A DNA stretch of 64,000 nucleotides from a virus, in IMG/VR virus record IMGVR_UViG_3300021962_000072, positions 1-64,000 of that record; one strand, 5' to 3'. The notes beneath the pieces are model-generated. The model saw nothing but the letters and a program-made list of their open reading frames with translations. It searched no databases and was not told where the DNA came from. A program made the translations under genes and the position numbers. Positions 49,887 through 57,614 of this stretch are shown in pieces; position 1 is the first letter of the stretch; every line of letters begins with the position of its first letter.

Positions 49887-50366
49887 ATGAAAAAGAGGAT
49901 TTTAATAATTATAGATCCCTGGGAATTAGATTGGATTAATATTTTACTTTTTCCGTTGTCAGCGCATTATGCTGTGTTGAGAAATATCAAAAGATTCGTT
50001 GAATCGAGAAATGACATCGACACTATAGTCATAGCTGCATACGATAACAAGAAAGCATCTTCTATAGTATGTAATCTTAAAGGTAAAAAAATTTACGCCA
50101 CTACTATCGATGAGATTAAATTCTTACTAGATGACGATACCGTCGATGGAATATTCTTAGCAGGAATGGCTTGGAATATGTGTGTAAGAAACAGAGAACT
50201 AGGATACTTAAATCTATCCAAGTTTTCTGGTAATAAAGATTTGTTAGTAAAAAATGATTGTGTTATATATTCTGGAGAATACGATTCTAAATATTTTGAT
50301 CCTTTAGAAAATCCGGAATGGTTACCAGTAGAAAAAAACGTTTATAAGTACACAATGGGGGTATAG
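49887..50366 (+). CDS. Isochorismatase-like hydrolase fold protein (tentative)
   Basis: A 159-residue alpha/beta protein. The start (RILIIIDPWELDW) has an Asp as in the isochorismatase family, and GIFLAGMAWNMCVRNRELGY has a Cys where the nucleophile would be. A Lys between them is not certain. It stops with TAG inside the next tRNA, overlapping it by 10 bases. It could be another Rossmann-like protein. Confidence 0.45.
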   Translation: MKKRILIIIDPWELDWINILLFPLSAHYAVLRNIKRFVESRNDIDTIVIAAYDNKKASSIVCNLKGKKIYATTIDEIKFLLDDDTVDGIFLAGMAWNMCVRNRELGYLNLSKFSGNKDLLVKNDCVIYSGEYDSKYFDPLENPEWLPVEKNVYKYTMGV

Positions 50367-50432
50367 CTCAGCTGGGAGAGCAGTAGCTTTGCAAGCTAAA
50401 GGTCATCGGTTCGATCCCGTTTACCTCCACCA
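50357..50432 (+). tRNA. tRNA-Ala (TGC)
   Basis: Acceptor GGGGGTA/TACCTCC with G3·T70, the usual alanine identity wobble. Anticodon loop TTTGCAA, T arm ATCGG/CCGTT, encoded CCA. The first 10 bases overlap the preceding gene. Confidence 0.93.
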
Positions 50433-50446
50433 AATAAGAGGATAAT

Positions 50447-50614
50447 ATGTCAAAAACAAATCATGCAGATCCAATGAAAACAAAAACAGGAAAGACTAGA
50501 CTAGGACCACTTAATCTAGTACAATTACGTGAGATGTTAGAAAAGAGCTCTCGTCCAAAAGACAAGAGCAAGATTCAAAATAGAATCAGGACATTAGAAT
50601 CAAGAAGTAAGTAA
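50447..50614 (+). CDS. Very small basic protein (55 aa)
   Basis: GAGGA precedes the ATG. MSKTNHADPMKTKTGKTRLG is followed by a helix (LVQLREMLEKS, KIQNRIRTLESRSK). Basic throughout, between tRNA-Ala and tRNA-Thr. Not recognised. Confidence 0.55.
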   Translation: MSKTNHADPMKTKTGKTRLGPLNLVQLREMLEKSSRPKDKSKIQNRIRTLESRSK

Positions 50615-50620
50615 AGTTTC

Positions 50621-50694
50621 GCCCTTATAGTTAAATGGTATAACGACGGTTTTGTAATCCGTAGTTTGCAGTTCGATTCTGTGTAGGGGCACCA
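50621..50694 (+). tRNA. tRNA-Thr (TGT)
   Basis: Acceptor GCCCTTA/TAGGGGC, anticodon stem ACGG/CCGT with loop TTTGTAA, T arm GCAG/CTGT, encoded CCA. Confidence 0.9.
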
Positions 50695-50701
50695 AACACA
50701 T

Positions 50702-50777
50702 TCCCCGGTAGCTCAGCGGTAGTAGCAGTTGACTGTTAATCAATTGGTCGGAAGTTCGATCCTTCCCCGGGGAGCCA
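50702..50777 (+). tRNA. tRNA-Asn (GTT)
   Basis: Acceptor TCCCCGG/CCGGGGA, anticodon stem GTTGA/TCAAT with loop CTGTTAA, T arm GGAAG/CTTCC, discriminator G, encoded CCA. Confidence 0.93.
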
Positions 50778-50804
50778 AAATAAAGAAAAATTTAAGACAA
50801 CTGG

Positions 50805-50832
50805 TTGACATTAGTTTTAAATCAACTATAAT
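50805..50832 (+). promoter_or_regulatory. Consensus promoter
   Basis: TTGACA at 50805-50810 and TATAAT at 50827-50832, 16 bases apart. It directs transcription of a long untranslated leader and the gene at 51126. Confidence 0.85.
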
Positions 50833-50838
50833 AGTTTT

Positions 50839-51125
50839 GCTGAGGTAGTAATACCAAAGCCGGTGAAGTAGAGGGTAGAAGAGAATAGACAATCGTTTTC
50901 GCCCATAAGCGAATACGAACTAATCCTGGCAAACAGTCTTGAAAACTGTTCGTGCTTGAGTGAACCGATTCTTATATACCTGTCAATTGCTAATCGGAAA
51001 TATTCAGGTCTCTGTAGCCTGTCTATTGCATATTGTCCAGACCGACGACATCGCACAATAGGTCTTGTCAATTGTCCGGTCTATTACTTGACCCTTTACC
51101 GACCCGTTAACATAGAGAGGCACAA
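50839..51125 (+). ncRNA. Long structured 5' leader of the 51126 gene
   Basis: About 285 bases between a strong promoter and the start codon with no gene. Repeated pieces TGTCAATTG (twice) and GTCTATTG/CATATTGTCC, and self-pairing blocks (AAACAGTCTTGAAAACTGTT; CCGATT/AATCGG), suggest a folded leader. AGAGAGG precedes the ATG. It may hold a small RNA or cis-regulator; no known riboswitch was recognised. Confidence 0.45.
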
Positions 51126-51698
51126 ATGAAAGTAACATTACGTAAAGCAAATGCAATTCAAAACAGCATCAACGATGCCGTTAAAAATATCAAAGTAGAG
51201 TTCAATGTAACTCTCAACGAATTTCAAAATCCAGAAGCTGAGATTGAAAAAGCCAATCAGAAGATGCTGGAAAATGATCTCCGAAGGACTAACCTGTTGG
51301 TTGCCCTTTACAACATTCGCGGACTAGTGTGTGCCGCAAATGCCGAAAGCGGAATCGATCTTAAGCTGACTAAAGCAGCTTTCATCGACAAGCGTGTTGC
51401 ACAACTGACTGAAATCGTTGGTCGTGACACTGTCACTGACATCGAAGTTGTCAAAGGCAAACTTGAGAAGATCAAGAATTTGAAAGACGAAGCACGTAGT
51501 CGTATCTATGGCTACGGTGACACTGTTGAAACCAGTGTGTTGCGAGTAGGAGACATTGATCGTTTCCGTGCTCAATTAAATGATCTCAAGAAACAGAAAC
51601 AATCTTTGAATGATGAAGTTCTTGAGTTAAACATCAAAACTGAGATCCCTCTCAGCGATGAAGTTGTTGCAACTCTTCAACTAGAAGGATTAATCTAA
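51126..51698 (+). CDS. Conserved phage coiled-coil protein (190 aa)
   Basis: Starts MKVTLRKANAIQNSINDAVK, a phrase I associate with an abundant unnamed protein of several phage groups. Long helices (EIEKANQKMLENDLRRTNLL, FRAQLNDLKKQKQSLNDEVL) predict coiled coils. The strong promoter, long leader and even codon use suggest high expression. Its role is unknown. Confidence 0.65.
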   Translation: MKVTLRKANAIQNSINDAVKNIKVEFNVTLNEFQNPEAEIEKANQKMLENDLRRTNLLVALYNIRGLVCAANAESGIDLKLTKAAFIDKRVAQLTEIVGRDTVTDIEVVKGKLEKIKNLKDEARSRIYGYGDTVETSVLRVGDIDRFRAQLNDLKKQKQSLNDEVLELNIKTEIPLSDEVVATLQLEGLI

Positions 51699-52050
51699 CA
51701 GACCCCGGGGTCCCTTCCTCGTTATTAAAGGGGGTAATTGACTTCACCAAAACGTCAGGGTGCAAACGGTAATCGACCCCAAGGCCTTTTCGGCGACTTG
51801 AGACACCGTGGCGGCAGAAGCAGAACTGGCGACAAAAATTTAAATACTGATCGACAGGGTAGACAACTCAGTCTAGGGCGGAACAGGGAACTGTAGCTAG
51901 ACACTTTTGTTAATGGTACAGCTCGTGGGCTAATGTACACAGCTAACCTTGCCCAAAGCGGAAAGCCTATGATACTAGTAAATGGTCTGTGTAACAGATC
52001 AACAATAGGTAGCAAGAGGGTAGTAAACTGTACCATTAACAAAAGTTTGA
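51699..52050 (+). ncRNA. Structured RNA with a 19-bp helix upstream of tRNA-fMet
   Basis: No gene is seen on either strand that is better than chance. GACCCCGGGGTC just after the stop is a GC palindrome. 51903-51921 pairs perfectly with 52028-52046 over 19 bases and encloses a 106-base domain with smaller hairpins. It ends four bases before tRNA-fMet. It may be a regulatory or catalytic RNA, or a leader cut off during tRNA processing. Confidence 0.5.
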
Positions 52051-52126
52051 CGCAGGGTGTTAGAAGCGGTATCTGGCAAGGCTCATAACCTTGAGGTCGG
52101 GGGTTCGATTCCCTCCCCTGCAACCA
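52051..52126 (+). tRNA. Initiator tRNA-fMet (CAT)
   Basis: The acceptor CGCAGGG/CCCTGCA has a C1·A72 mismatch, the hallmark of bacterial initiator tRNA recognised by formyltransferase. Anticodon stem CAAGG/CCTTG with loop CTCATAA; T arm GGGGG/CCCTC; discriminator A; CCA encoded. The three G-C pairs usual at the base of the initiator anticodon stem are only partly kept. Confidence 0.82.
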
Positions 52127-52231
52127 TTTTAGGGAATAGCACTCTTGACGCATCGTTATTGTGCTCATTTTAAATAACAAAGATGACATTAGTATTGTAG
52201 ATACTTTTAGTTGTTGTGCCCTAAATCTATT
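52127..52231 (+). other. Spacer with closing hairpin
   Basis: TTTAGGG near 52131 pairs with CCCTAAA near 52218, and AGCAC pairs with GTGCT inside. TTGACG occurs but has no good -10. Possibly a small structured RNA; no gene seen. Confidence 0.3.
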
Positions 52232-52308
<77 letters not shown>

Positions 52309-52357
52309 ATTTCGCCCTGACACATGGCGTATAATAGGATAAGTAGTGTGTCTCAAT

Positions 52358-52433
<76 letters not shown>

Positions 52434-52444
52434 AAGGATAATAT

Positions 52445-52855
52445 ATGTTAGAATGTTTAATCGTAGGCGACAGTATTGCAGTAGGAACAGCTAACGTAAG
52501 GAAAGAATGCGTTAGTTACAGTGTTGGCGGGATCAACAGTTGGGGCTGGAATAAAAAGTTTGCTGAAAAAAATATAGCAGCAAGCACAGTTATCATCAGT
52601 CTCGGAACTAATGACCATTCTGGTGTTCATACTTTTAAAGAATTGTCTGCTATGCGGGCCAGAGTAGAAGCAGATAAAGTGTTCTGGATCTTGCCGCCTT
52701 GTAATGACAAGTTCTGTAAACCCAACGTTAATGATATCGTTAACATAATCGCAAGAAGCCGAGGAGATACTATCATTAAAACAGATCGTTTACAAAAAGA
52801 TTCAATACATCCTAGCTGGGCAGGTTATAAAGAACTTGCAGAAAAATCAAGATGA
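52445..52855 (+). CDS. SGNH hydrolase family protein
   Basis: A 136-residue protein with all four SGNH blocks: GDSIAVG (Ser9 region), SVGGINS, SLGTND and DSIHPSWAGY with the Asp-x-x-His pair. AAAGGA precedes the ATG. It is short for the family (about 180-200) but looks complete. It may deacylate a glycan or peptidoglycan. Placed among tRNAs. Confidence 0.82.
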   Translation: MLECLIVGDSIAVGTANVRKECVSYSVGGINSWGWNKKFAEKNIAASTVIISLGTNDHSGVHTFKELSAMRARVEADKVFWILPPCNDKFCKPNVNDIVNIIARSRGDTIIKTDRLQKDSIHPSWAGYKELAEKSR

Positions 52856-52873
52856 TGCTACAGTAATATCTAT

Positions 52874-52947
52874 GCGGGGTTCGTATAGTGGTAATACCTC
52901 AGCCTTCCAAGCTGATGCGGAGAGTTCGATTCTCTTACCCCGCTCCA
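52874..52947 (+). tRNA. tRNA-Gly (TCC)
   Basis: Acceptor GCGGGGT/ACCCCGC, anticodon stem TCAGC/GCTGA with loop CTTCCAA, T arm GAGAG/CTCTT, discriminator T, encoded CCA. Confidence 0.93.
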
Positions 52948-52952
52948 AATAT

Positions 52953-53029
52953 CTGACTGTAGCTCAACTGGATAGAGCAACAGCCTTCTAAGCTGTAGGT
53001 CGGGGGTTCGAGTCCCTCCAGTCAGGCCA
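52953..53029 (+). tRNA. tRNA-Arg (TCT)
   Basis: Acceptor CTGACTG/CAGTCAG, anticodon stem ACAGC/GCTGT with loop CTTCTAA, T arm GGGGG/CCCTC, encoded CCA. Confidence 0.93.
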
Positions 53030-53033
53030 AATT

Positions 53034-53108
53034 CTCCCTATAGTTAAATGGATATAACAAAACACTCCTAAGGTTTAGTTGTAGGTTCGATTCCTACTGG
53101 GGAGGCCA
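53034..53108 (+). tRNA. tRNA-Arg (CCT)
   Basis: Acceptor CTCCCTA/TGGGGAG, anticodon loop CTCCTAA with stem AAACA/GGTTT (last pair A·G), T arm GTAGG/CCTAC, encoded CCA. Confidence 0.88.
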
Positions 53109-53119
53109 TAAATATCCAC

Positions 53120-53764
53120 ATGAACATATTAATATTAGGCGACAGTTGGGGGGTCCCAAATTACTACGGACCGCCCGGAGTTGATGCAAAATACCATACA
53201 GAATTTCTACTAAAAGATCTAGGGTACACAGTTTACAACTGTGCTAACAATGGCGGATCTAATCTAGCATCGATTAGTTCAGCAAAGAATCATTTAATAT
53301 CTAAAATAGATTGGATCATTTGGTTTCACACAGAATCTCTAAGAGATAGGAATCTTTTCGATGCTGATAAATCATTCCTTATAAATGATGTTATAGAAAG
53401 TAATTCTAGAATAATCTATCAGGAATTTGATAAACTTAAAAAGTTCACCTCGGCTAAAACATTAGTCATTGGTGGACAGGCAAAATTATTAGATTGTTTC
53501 TATGAGATAACATCTGCAGATTTTGTGATTCCTGATTGGCGCAGTTCTATTTTTGGCAAACAATTTCCAACTGTACATACACTCTGTCATTTGGACCTCA
53601 TAGAAAAATCCGCAGACAGTTTAGAGTTTAAAAACCGTCTTTTAAAAGATCACAAAACTATCTTAGATCAAATGAAATGGTCTGAAGATTTTCCGGATAA
53701 CTGCCATCCTGGAATCCGACCACATAGAGAACTAGTAGAAAAATTTTCGGCTCTCATAGTATAA
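53120..53764 (+). CDS. SGNH hydrolase-like protein
   Basis: A 214-residue protein starting MNILILGDSWGVPNYYG. GDSW is the nucleophile block, NNGGSNLAS the Gly/Asn block, and DNCHPGIRPH the Asp/His end. It resembles the 22561/23188 pair more than the small one at 52445. Its last 15 bases are the 5' acceptor of tRNA-Thr (GGT). CATAAATA lies just upstream. Confidence 0.7.
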   Translation: MNILILGDSWGVPNYYGPPGVDAKYHTEFLLKDLGYTVYNCANNGGSNLASISSAKNHLISKIDWIIWFHTESLRDRNLFDADKSFLINDVIESNSRIIYQEFDKLKKFTSAKTLVIGGQAKLLDCFYEITSADFVIPDWRSSIFGKQFPTVHTLCHLDLIEKSADSLEFKNRLLKDHKTILDQMKWSEDFPDNCHPGIRPHRELVEKFSALIV

Positions 53765-53823
53765 AGGTATTACACTACATTGGTAATGTAGAAACACTGG
53801 ATCGTTACCAGTTGGGAGCACCA
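53750..53823 (+). tRNA. tRNA-Thr (GGT)
   Basis: Acceptor GCTCTCA/TGGGAGC, D arm GTA/TAC, anticodon stem CTACA/TGTAG with loop TTGGTAA, T arm ACTGG/CCAGT with ATCGTTA, encoded CCA. Its first 15 bases lie inside the preceding gene. Confidence 0.88.
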
Positions 53824-53858
53824 TAGACAAGAATGAAAAAAGAAGATATAATCAAGGA

Positions 53859-54077
53859 ATGTATAAAGTAAATTGGAAAGACGCAAGGGGAAGAGCTTGC
53901 GAGGAAGAAGTAGACACTCTAGAATTAGCATTAACTAGATCAAAAGAAATTGGTTTATTTGTAAAAATAAATGGAGACGATTTTGAACTAGTTGGAGTTT
54001 TTGGATCCGATAGCGTCAAGGACGGACTGTTACCAGATGGATCAAAATACACTTGGATGAAAAGGCGGCGACAATGA
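53859..54077 (+). CDS. Small hypothetical protein (72 aa)
   Basis: Beta-rich (MYKVNWKDARGRACEEEVDT, GLFVKINGDDFELVGVFG) with a C-terminal YTWMKRRRQ. AAGGA precedes the ATG. A 12-codon frame at 53834 overlaps its start and may couple translation. Not recognised. Confidence 0.55.
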   Translation: MYKVNWKDARGRACEEEVDTLELALTRSKEIGLFVKINGDDFELVGVFGSDSVKDGLLPDGSKYTWMKRRRQ

Positions 54078-54256
54078 ACACAGACAGAATTAAGATAGAC
54101 TACATCGGTAATAAGATCAAATGGCAACAGGATTTGAGATTTCAAAAATCCGTTGCCTATGATTACCTAAATAATGAGATTATCGTAGAGGAGTGCATCA
54201 ATAACTTTGATCAGGCCAACGATATCATTAATAAAATTAAGAAGAATTTAAAATGA
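54074..54256 (+). CDS. Small hypothetical protein (60 aa)
   Basis: The ATG at 54074 overlaps the previous TGA (ATGA); an in-frame ATG at 54053 is less likely. MNTDRIKIDYIGNKIKWQQD, with a helical end (FDQANDIINKIKKNL). Coupled to the phosphatase gene. Not recognised. Confidence 0.55.
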   Translation: MNTDRIKIDYIGNKIKWQQDLRFQKSVAYDYLNNEIIVEECINNFDQANDIINKIKKNLK

Positions 54257-54816
54257 ATCCCTGGATCCAAAACGTATCTTTGAGCGATATTAAAAAAGGA
54301 TTTCACATCGATGCCGGTTTTAATTCTATGCTCATACAGATCGTTGATCCAGACATGGAATTTCCAGAACCTAAACATCAGTTTCGCGAAACACATCAAT
54401 TTAAGTTTCTCGACGTTGAAGCTAAAGATCTTGTAATAGACGAGACCATGCGATGCAGTCAAGAACAAGCCGACGAGCTTGTTCGACTACTGCAACACGC
54501 ACTCGAGGAACATATGAACGTAGTAGTTCATTGCCACGCAGGTGTATGTCGTTCTGGTGCCGTAGCAGAAGTAGGTGTTATGTTAGGCTTTCGTGATTCC
54601 GAGGCTTTTCGATCACCTAACCTGTTAGTCAAGCATCGAATGATGAAGTGCCTAGGTTGGACCTATGACGAGAATGAGCCCCATACTATCAACGGTCATA
54701 CAACCGAGTTCGGGATCATTCTTCCTAAAACAGTAGAGTGGACCAACGACAACGAAAAAGTTTTTACACTGGCCGCAGAGCGTAGAGCTCGTAGAGAACG
54801 TGAAGGAGATATTTAA
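54253..54816 (+). CDS. Dual-specificity protein phosphatase-like
   Basis: A 187-residue protein. HCHAGVCRSG holds the C-x5-R loop (Cys94 to Arg100) followed by Ser of the tyrosine/dual-specificity phosphatase fold. An Asp general acid may lie near 54-64 (LDVEAKDLVID). Related proteins are common in large phages, target unknown. First of a group of nucleotide/phosphate enzymes. Confidence 0.82.
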   Translation: MNPWIQNVSLSDIKKGFHIDAGFNSMLIQIVDPDMEFPEPKHQFRETHQFKFLDVEAKDLVIDETMRCSQEQADELVRLLQHALEEHMNVVVHCHAGVCRSGAVAEVGVMLGFRDSEAFRSPNLLVKHRMMKCLGWTYDENEPHTINGHTTEFGIILPKTVEWTNDNEKVFTLAAERRARREREGDI

Positions 54817-55007
54817 TGTACTTACATAGAGATGATATCAAAAGAATGATGGAAATTTTTGAAAAGTTTCCAGATGTAGAGGTAGCAGAAATTACTCAGG
54901 ATAATAGTTCTGGTATTGGCAGTCATACGACTATGACCATAGAGACAAAAGTCAATGATCAAACTGGGAGGTTTGAAGTTGTAGTTTCTAGTGTGGAGAA
55001 TTGGTAA
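54816..55007 (+). CDS. Small hypothetical protein (63 aa)
   Basis: Starts MYLHRDDIKRMMEIFEKFPD and continues with beta strands (HTTMTIETKVNDQTGRFEVV). TAATG overlap with the phosphatase gene. It looks like a small phage accessory protein. Not recognised. Confidence 0.55.
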   Translation: MYLHRDDIKRMMEIFEKFPDVEVAEITQDNSSGIGSHTTMTIETKVNDQTGRFEVVVSSVENW

Positions 55008-55016
55008 TAGAATAAA

Positions 55017-55565
55017 ATGAAAACTTATATAACAAGTGACTTACATTTCGGACATACGAACATAATGAAGTTCTGTCCTGTCACGAGAGCAAGATTTAAA
55101 AACGATGTAGATTACATGAACGAACAAATGGTCAAGGAATGGAACGAAATAGTCGAACCAGAAGACCAAGTTTATATCTTAGGCGATGTTGCATTTTTGC
55201 CATCGGCTAAGGCTGTACAATACATGAAACGATGCAATGGTGTTAAAATATTAGTTAAAGGAAATCACGATCGCAAATTGTTGAACGATCCAGTATTCCG
55301 CTCTTGCTTTGAGGAAATACACGATTACTTAGATATCACTTACAATGGTACTAAGTGTGTTATGTTCCATTATCCAATAGCAGAATGGGATCAAATGCAT
55401 CGAGGCGCTGTTCACTTCCACGGTCACTTGCATGGCAACACCAGTGGATTAGAAAAGTTTCGTGCATTAGATGTAGGCATGGATTCAACTGGTTGGATCG
55501 TCCTTGAAATGGAAGATGCTATCTCAAGAGCATTAAAAGGCGAAATCAAAGGTCATCACGTTTAA
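55017..55565 (+). CDS. Calcineurin-like phosphoesterase (YfcE/UPF0025-like)
   Basis: A 182-residue protein: TSDLHFGH at 6-13, GDVAF near 59, KGNHD near 81, FHYPI near 119 and HFHGHLHG near 134 give the full metal site. Small phage members of this type act on cyclic or 2'-phospho ends or are pseudo-specific. It precedes the HD and kinase genes, suggesting nucleotide or RNA end metabolism. Confidence 0.9.
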   Translation: MKTYITSDLHFGHTNIMKFCPVTRARFKNDVDYMNEQMVKEWNEIVEPEDQVYILGDVAFLPSAKAVQYMKRCNGVKILVKGNHDRKLLNDPVFRSCFEEIHDYLDITYNGTKCVMFHYPIAEWDQMHRGAVHFHGHLHGNTSGLEKFRALDVGMDSTGWIVLEMEDAISRALKGEIKGHHV

Positions 55566-55574
55566 GGAGATGTT

Positions 55575-56078
55575 ATGGACATAGTAGAAAAGGCTAGAGT
55601 ATTTGCTACAGCAGCTCACGGTGCGGCGGCTCAATTACGCAAGTATACCAACGAGCCCTACATCGTCCATCCTGCTGAAGTTGTAAAAATCGTCAGCAAA
55701 GTATCTCATTCAAAGGAGATGTTGGCAGCGGCTTGGTTACATGATGTTGTTGAAGACACAGGAGTTACTATTGAAGTTATTCGAGCAGAGTTCGGTGAAG
55801 AAGTCAGTGAGTTGGTGGGATGGCTTACGGACGTATCCCGTCCGGAACAAGGCAATCGTGCCACACGCAAAGCAATCGACAGAGCGCACACTGCAATGGC
55901 ACCAGCCGAAGCACAAACCGTCAAGTTGGCTGACTTAATCTCTAACACTCGTAGTATTATGCAACACGATGAAAAGTTTGCTAAGACCTACTTAGAAGAA
56001 AAGAGATTGTTGTTAGAAGTAATGACCAAAGGTGATCCTGCCTTAATGGCGGAAGCCCGTCAACACATCGGAGGCTAA
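55575..56078 (+). CDS. HD hydrolase, MESH1/SpoT-like
   Basis: A 167-residue protein. His15, the RKYTNEPYIVHP region with His32, AAWLHDVVEDTG with His56-Asp57 and the ED pair, and VKLADLISNTRS match the (p)ppGpp hydrolase domain of SpoT/MESH1. AAGGAG lies upstream. It could degrade alarmone in infected cells; the substrate is inferred from the family. Confidence 0.85.
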   Translation: MDIVEKARVFATAAHGAAAQLRKYTNEPYIVHPAEVVKIVSKVSHSKEMLAAAWLHDVVEDTGVTIEVIRAEFGEEVSELVGWLTDVSRPEQGNRATRKAIDRAHTAMAPAEAQTVKLADLISNTRSIMQHDEKFAKTYLEEKRLLLEVMTKGDPALMAEARQHIGG

Positions 56079-56540
56079 ATGCCAACTTTATATATGTTAA
56101 TCGGTGTTCCAGGTAGCGGAAAGTCTACCTGGATCTCTAATCAAGACTGGGTCAAAGATTGCACAGTTGTAAGTTCTGATCGTTTTGTTGACGAGGAAGC
56201 TGCTCGTGTGGGCAAAACTTATAACGAGATTTTTAACGACTATATTAAAATCGCAACCAAGTTGATGGAAAATCACGTGGCTATTGCACAGGCAAATAAT
56301 CTCAACATCATCTGGGATCAAACAAATACTAGCGCAAAAAGTCGTAAAGCAAAATTGGCAATGTTGCCTAACTACGAAAAAATCGCTATCGTATTTAGAA
56401 CTCCTGATGAGGAAGAATTATCTCGAAGACTGGTTAATCGACCAGGCAAGTCTATTCCAGATAATGTCATGCGTTCTATGATCGCTAACTTGCAAGAGCC
56501 AACTGAAGAAGAAGGCTTTAAGGAAATTTGGAGAGTTTAA
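56079..56540 (+). CDS. Polynucleotide 5'-kinase-like P-loop protein
   Basis: A 153-residue protein. GVPGSGKST at 9-17 is Walker A, VVSSDRFVDE gives the Asp of the kinase, and WDQTNTSAKSRKAKL with the lid EELSRRLVNRPGKSIP follow the T4 Pnkp kinase domain. The 3'-phosphatase domain of T4 Pnkp is absent. It starts right after the previous stop and is followed, one gene later, by RNA ligase. Confidence 0.85.
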   Translation: MPTLYMLIGVPGSGKSTWISNQDWVKDCTVVSSDRFVDEEAARVGKTYNEIFNDYIKIATKLMENHVAIAQANNLNIIWDQTNTSAKSRKAKLAMLPNYEKIAIVFRTPDEEELSRRLVNRPGKSIPDNVMRSMIANLQEPTEEEGFKEIWRV

Positions 56541-56722
56541 TGACCCCTGAGTTTATTGAACGTGTGCGACGTGATTACGATAAAGAGTCTAACAAGCTGG
56601 ACTGGGAAAGTTATCTCGCTGGTTATTTGGCTGGTGTAAAACGTTTCGCCGAGCGACGAGAGACTCGCAGAGAAACACGAAGTAAACTTGGTTATTCAAG
56701 GATTGGACTAGGAAATGTTTAA
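56540..56722 (+). CDS. Small basic protein (60 aa)
   Basis: The ATG at 56540 overlaps the kinase TAA (TAATG). MTPEFIERVRRDYDKESNKL, then basic ERRETRRETRSK. It lies between kinase and ligase and overlaps the ligase start by 8 bases. Not recognised. Confidence 0.55.
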   Translation: MTPEFIERVRRDYDKESNKLDWESYLAGYLAGVKRFAERRETRRETRSKLGYSRIGLGNV

Positions 56723-57614
56723 AGATGAATTAAAAAAGTATGTTGCTGAATCCGGACTGGTAAACATGAAGTCTGCCGGAGATGGCATTTATGTCCTAAA
56801 GTACAAGAAAAAAGTTTTCTACGATAACTTATGGAACGAATACATTGCCGAATGCCGTGGATCCATTGTGGACAAGGATTTCAACTTGGTTGCTTATCCA
56901 TTTACAAAGATCTATAACTATGGTATCGAAAAGGAAGCACCAGTGCTTGCTCCAGATACTAAGGTTACAGCATTCCGAAAGGTTAACGGCTTTATGGTTG
57001 TCTGCACTTGGTACAATGGAGACGTATTAGTGTCTACTACTGGCAGCACTGACAGCGACTTTGTTACCATGGCCAAAGATAGAATGCTGCAACATATGTC
57101 CTGGCCAGATTGGCAATTGGCGTTTTCTACTGCCGACATGCAAGGCCTTACTGTTATGTTTGAATGTGTACATCCGTTGGATCCACATATTATTCCAGAA
57201 TCGTCAGGTATGTATGTGCTAGGATATCGTGAAAACGAATGGGGTAGTCGAGTAGGTCACGATCCTTTTGTACTGCAAGACCTGAGTCGTATGTTCAACT
57301 GTTTCGTTCCAGAAAGCGTAACAACGTCAATGGAACGTCTAGAACAAATGGCCAAGGAGTGCAGGCACGAAGGTTATGTATTCTACACAGACGAAGGTAT
57401 TAGTGCTAAGATCAAGTCACCTTACTACTTGACTTCGAAGTGGGTTGCTCGCAATCCACGCACAGACAAGTTAGTAGATTTGAAGAAAGACATCAAGCAC
57501 AATCTAGACGAAGAATACTATCCTCTAGTTGACGCCATACGTGCTAATATAGTAGAATATACAGCAATGGACGAGCAATCTCGTCTGGCTTGGGTAAGGG
57601 AACAATTAGCATGA
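56715..57614 (+). CDS. RNA ligase (T4 Rnl-like)
   Basis: A 299-residue nucleotidyltransferase. Lys89 in FRKVNGFM is motif I (K-x-(D/N)-G), FECVHP is motif III, HEGYVFYT motif IV and AKIKSPYYL motif V. CRGSIVDKDFNLVAYPFTKIYNYG is the N-terminal block seen in Rnl1-like ligases. With the kinase it forms an RNA-end repair pair, which in T4 restores tRNA cut by host nucleases. Confidence 0.9.
   Translation: MFKDELKKYVAESGLVNMKSAGDGIYVLKYKKKVFYDNLWNEYIAECRGSIVDKDFNLVAYPFTKIYNYGIEKEAPVLAPDTKVTAFRKVNGFMVVCTWYNGDVLVSTTGSTDSDFVTMAKDRMLQHMSWPDWQLAFSTADMQGLTVMFECVHPLDPHIIPESSGMYVLGYRENEWGSRVGHDPFVLQDLSRMFNCFVPESVTTSMERLEQMAKECRHEGYVFYTDEGISAKIKSPYYLTSKWVARNPRTDKLVDLKKDIKHNLDEEYYPLVDAIRANIVEYTAMDEQSRLAWVREQLA

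Noticed and set aside
51699-52050. RNase P RNA
   Set aside because: The conserved GAGGAAAGTC-type blocks of RNase P RNA are missing.
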